From Triplophysa rosa (Eukaryota > Chordata > Actinopteri > Cypriniformes > Nemacheilidae), in NCBI RefSeq assembly GCF_024868665.1, contig NC_079910.1, forward strand, positions 12,147,048 to 12,211,047: a stretch of DNA of 64,000 nucleotides, written 5' to 3'. Below are positions 62,531-64,000 of this stretch, one piece after another. The notes beneath the pieces are model-generated. The model saw only the letters and a program-made list of their open reading frames with translations, did not search any database and was not told where the DNA came from. The position numbers were made by a program, and so were the translations under genes. Every line of letters begins with the position of its first letter. Within the stretch, counting starts at the first letter, position 1.

Positions 62531-63230
62531 GATGGAAGGAAAGAAAGGACTAAGGAAAGAAAGAAAGAAAGAAAGAAAGACAGGAAAGAATGATGAAGAA
62601 ACAAATAAATAGGTAAAGGAAATTTTAAAGGAAGGAAGGAAGGAAGGAGAAAGGACGGAAGACAGGAAAGAATGACAAAGAAAGAAAGAAAAAAAGAAAG
62701 AAAGAAGACAGGAAAGAATGACGAAGAAACAAATAAATAATTAAAGGAATTTTTAAAGGAAGGAAGGAAGGAAGGAAGGAGACAGGCAGGGGCGGACTGG
62801 AAGGCAAAAACGGCCCTGGAGTTTTCGGCCAATATCGGCCCGCCACCATTTCTGTCGACGGGGGGGGTTCTTGTTGTATGTAACGTGTCATTGCGTTACA
62901 TGTACGTGTCCATCTCGCTAATGCCTTCGCGTTGCGTGTATTCGTCTGTCCAGCCCAAGCGTCCATTCCGGCGCCATACATTAGCGCATTAGCGGCCCAC
63001 CAGGAAAAGTTCCCATACTCCAGATGGCCGGTCCCGCCCCTGGTCATGACCGAAAGAAAGAAAGAATGAAAGACAACAGGAAAGAATGACAAAGAAACTA
63101 ATAAATGAGAAAGACAGAAAGAAAGAAAGAAGGAAGACAGGAAAGAATGACAAAGAAACTAATAAATGAGAGAGAAAGAAAGAAAGAAGACAGGAAGGAA
63201 GGAAGGAAAGAAGGAAGGAAGGAAGGAATA
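62530..63230. repeat. GAAA/GGAA tandem repeat tract interrupted by a MITE
   Basis: Purine-only tetranucleotides (GAAA, GGAA) with recurring units of the form GACAGGAAAGAATGA(C/T)(A/G)AAGAAAC-(A/T)AATAAAT at 62580, 62660, 62708, 63072 and 63137. The open frames on the opposite strand that are rich in Phe, Ser and Leu are artefacts of this tract. Confidence 0.95.
62787..63042. mobile_element. GC-rich inverted-repeat element inside the purine tract
   Basis: The left end CAGGGGCGGACTGG and right end CCGGTCCCGCCCCTG are inverted. The interior has GGCCCGCCACCATTTCTGTC, a G-run and TTAGCGGCCCACCAGGAAAA. It splits the purine tract in two and matches the partial copy at 55163-55353. Confidence 0.75.
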
Positions 63231-63898
63231 TGCGGATCTTCTTCTCAGACACATCTCCATATCACAGAAGCTTCAGCAGCAGTGAACAGTTTGGGCTTAT
63301 GGCTGTAAGTCAGAATTCTCTTTTGGAGTTGTTGAATAATTCAGAGGGTGTTTTAGGAATGTGGATGTGTGTAATTGTTTAAACAGCAGGAGTAATTGAA
63401 AGTGTACAGGCAGTGGTTGAGAAAAAAATGGATTTCGGTTGCCTACAGCTTAATTAATTACACCACACTTTGTCCCCTCATGTCGCTCACAGCCACAAAG
63501 ACCCAACGAGAAGATCCCCATGCAATAATAAACATGCCATCCCTCTCTATCATTCCCTCTTTCACACTCTCTCCATTCCCTCTAATACCAGCAGCAGGAG
63601 AGGTGGGGAGGCAAGTTAATTGTTTTGCATGTGAAAGTTGCAGCCATCAGCCATGTAGAGAAGTAATCAATCAAAAGCGTGCCGTACAGCCAGGAAAATG
63701 AAAACTGCATTCAGAGGAAGCTAAATCTTTTGCTATGAATTTTAGGCTGTTCTAACATATCTCGTAGCATAAAATGCTCAAGGTTCTATGAGAATATGAG
63801 CATTCAGTGTGTCACAATTTAAACATGAATGAGTCCACACAGCTTACAGTAATTATCAAATATTCATACAGGGAATGGGATTGCATTTAAAATCAACT
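63231..63898. other. No recognisable gene or repeat
   Basis: A 101-codon frame at 63396-63701 lacks any family resemblance. Confidence 0.35.
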
Positions 63899-64000
63899 TA
63901 ATGGAGTAGTTCACTTTAAAACAAGCCCCCATTGACTTTCTATAGTAGGAATACAAATTACAATGGGGGCTTATTTTAAAGTGAACTACTCCTTTAAAGG
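63899..64000. mobile_element. Palindromic MITE at the window edge
   Basis: AATGGAGTAGTTCACTTTAA...GCCCCCATTG at the left is mirrored by CAATGGGGGC...TTAAAGTGAACTACTCC at the right, about 40 bases per arm around a short loop. It belongs with the TAAAGGAGTAGTTCACTTT group. Confidence 0.85.

Noticed and set aside
62407..63252. Long Phe/Ser/Leu-rich minus-strand frames
   Set aside because: Translation of the GAAA/GGAA tract, not genes.

Overview
The window reads as nuclear DNA of a teleost, most likely a cyprinid. It has intron-split vertebrate genes separated by AT-rich DNA. It is full of short inverted-repeat transposons typical of carp and zebrafish relatives, especially the Angel-type element that begins AAAGGGATAGTTCACCCAAA. 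There are no operons, CRISPR arrays or prokaryotic signals.

Three protein genes could be rebuilt exon by exon with every splice phase agreeing. (1) idh3g, the gamma subunit of mitochondrial NAD-dependent isocitrate dehydrogenase, lies on the minus strand: 13 coding exons between 9421 and 5310, 388 residues, including a 6-base microexon. (2) fam120c, a FAM120-family gene, lies on the plus strand: 16 coding exons from 11126 to 19560, 1050 residues. It is head to head with idh3g across a CpG-rich interval, and one of its introns appears to start with GA instead of GT. (3) hsd17b10, a mitochondrial short-chain dehydrogenase that is also a subunit of mitochondrial RNase P, lies on the plus strand: 6 exons from 27480 to 29221, 260 residues.

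Between fam120c and hsd17b10 is a let-7 microRNA hairpin (26331-26418) inside what looks like a spliced, polyadenylated host transcript (about 24960-26700). In human, FAM120C, HSD17B10 and the let-7f-2/miR-98 pair inside HUWE1 all map to Xp11.22, so this arrangement looks like old conserved synteny.

From 29.7 to 52.6 kb there is essentially a gene desert filled with nested mobile elements: Angel-type copies, a hAT remnant with a BED-finger ORF, a Harbinger-type MITE with TTA duplications, a solo LTR inside a Tc1 remnant, and a near-perfect 182-bp inverted duplication. At 52.7-53.95 kb there is a probable untranslated exon followed by a signal-peptide exon of an unidentified secreted or membrane protein on the plus strand. 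The rest of that gene would lie past the window. The last 10 kb holds repeats and a long GAAA/GGAA tract. All homology calls come from memory of family sequences, and no search was run.
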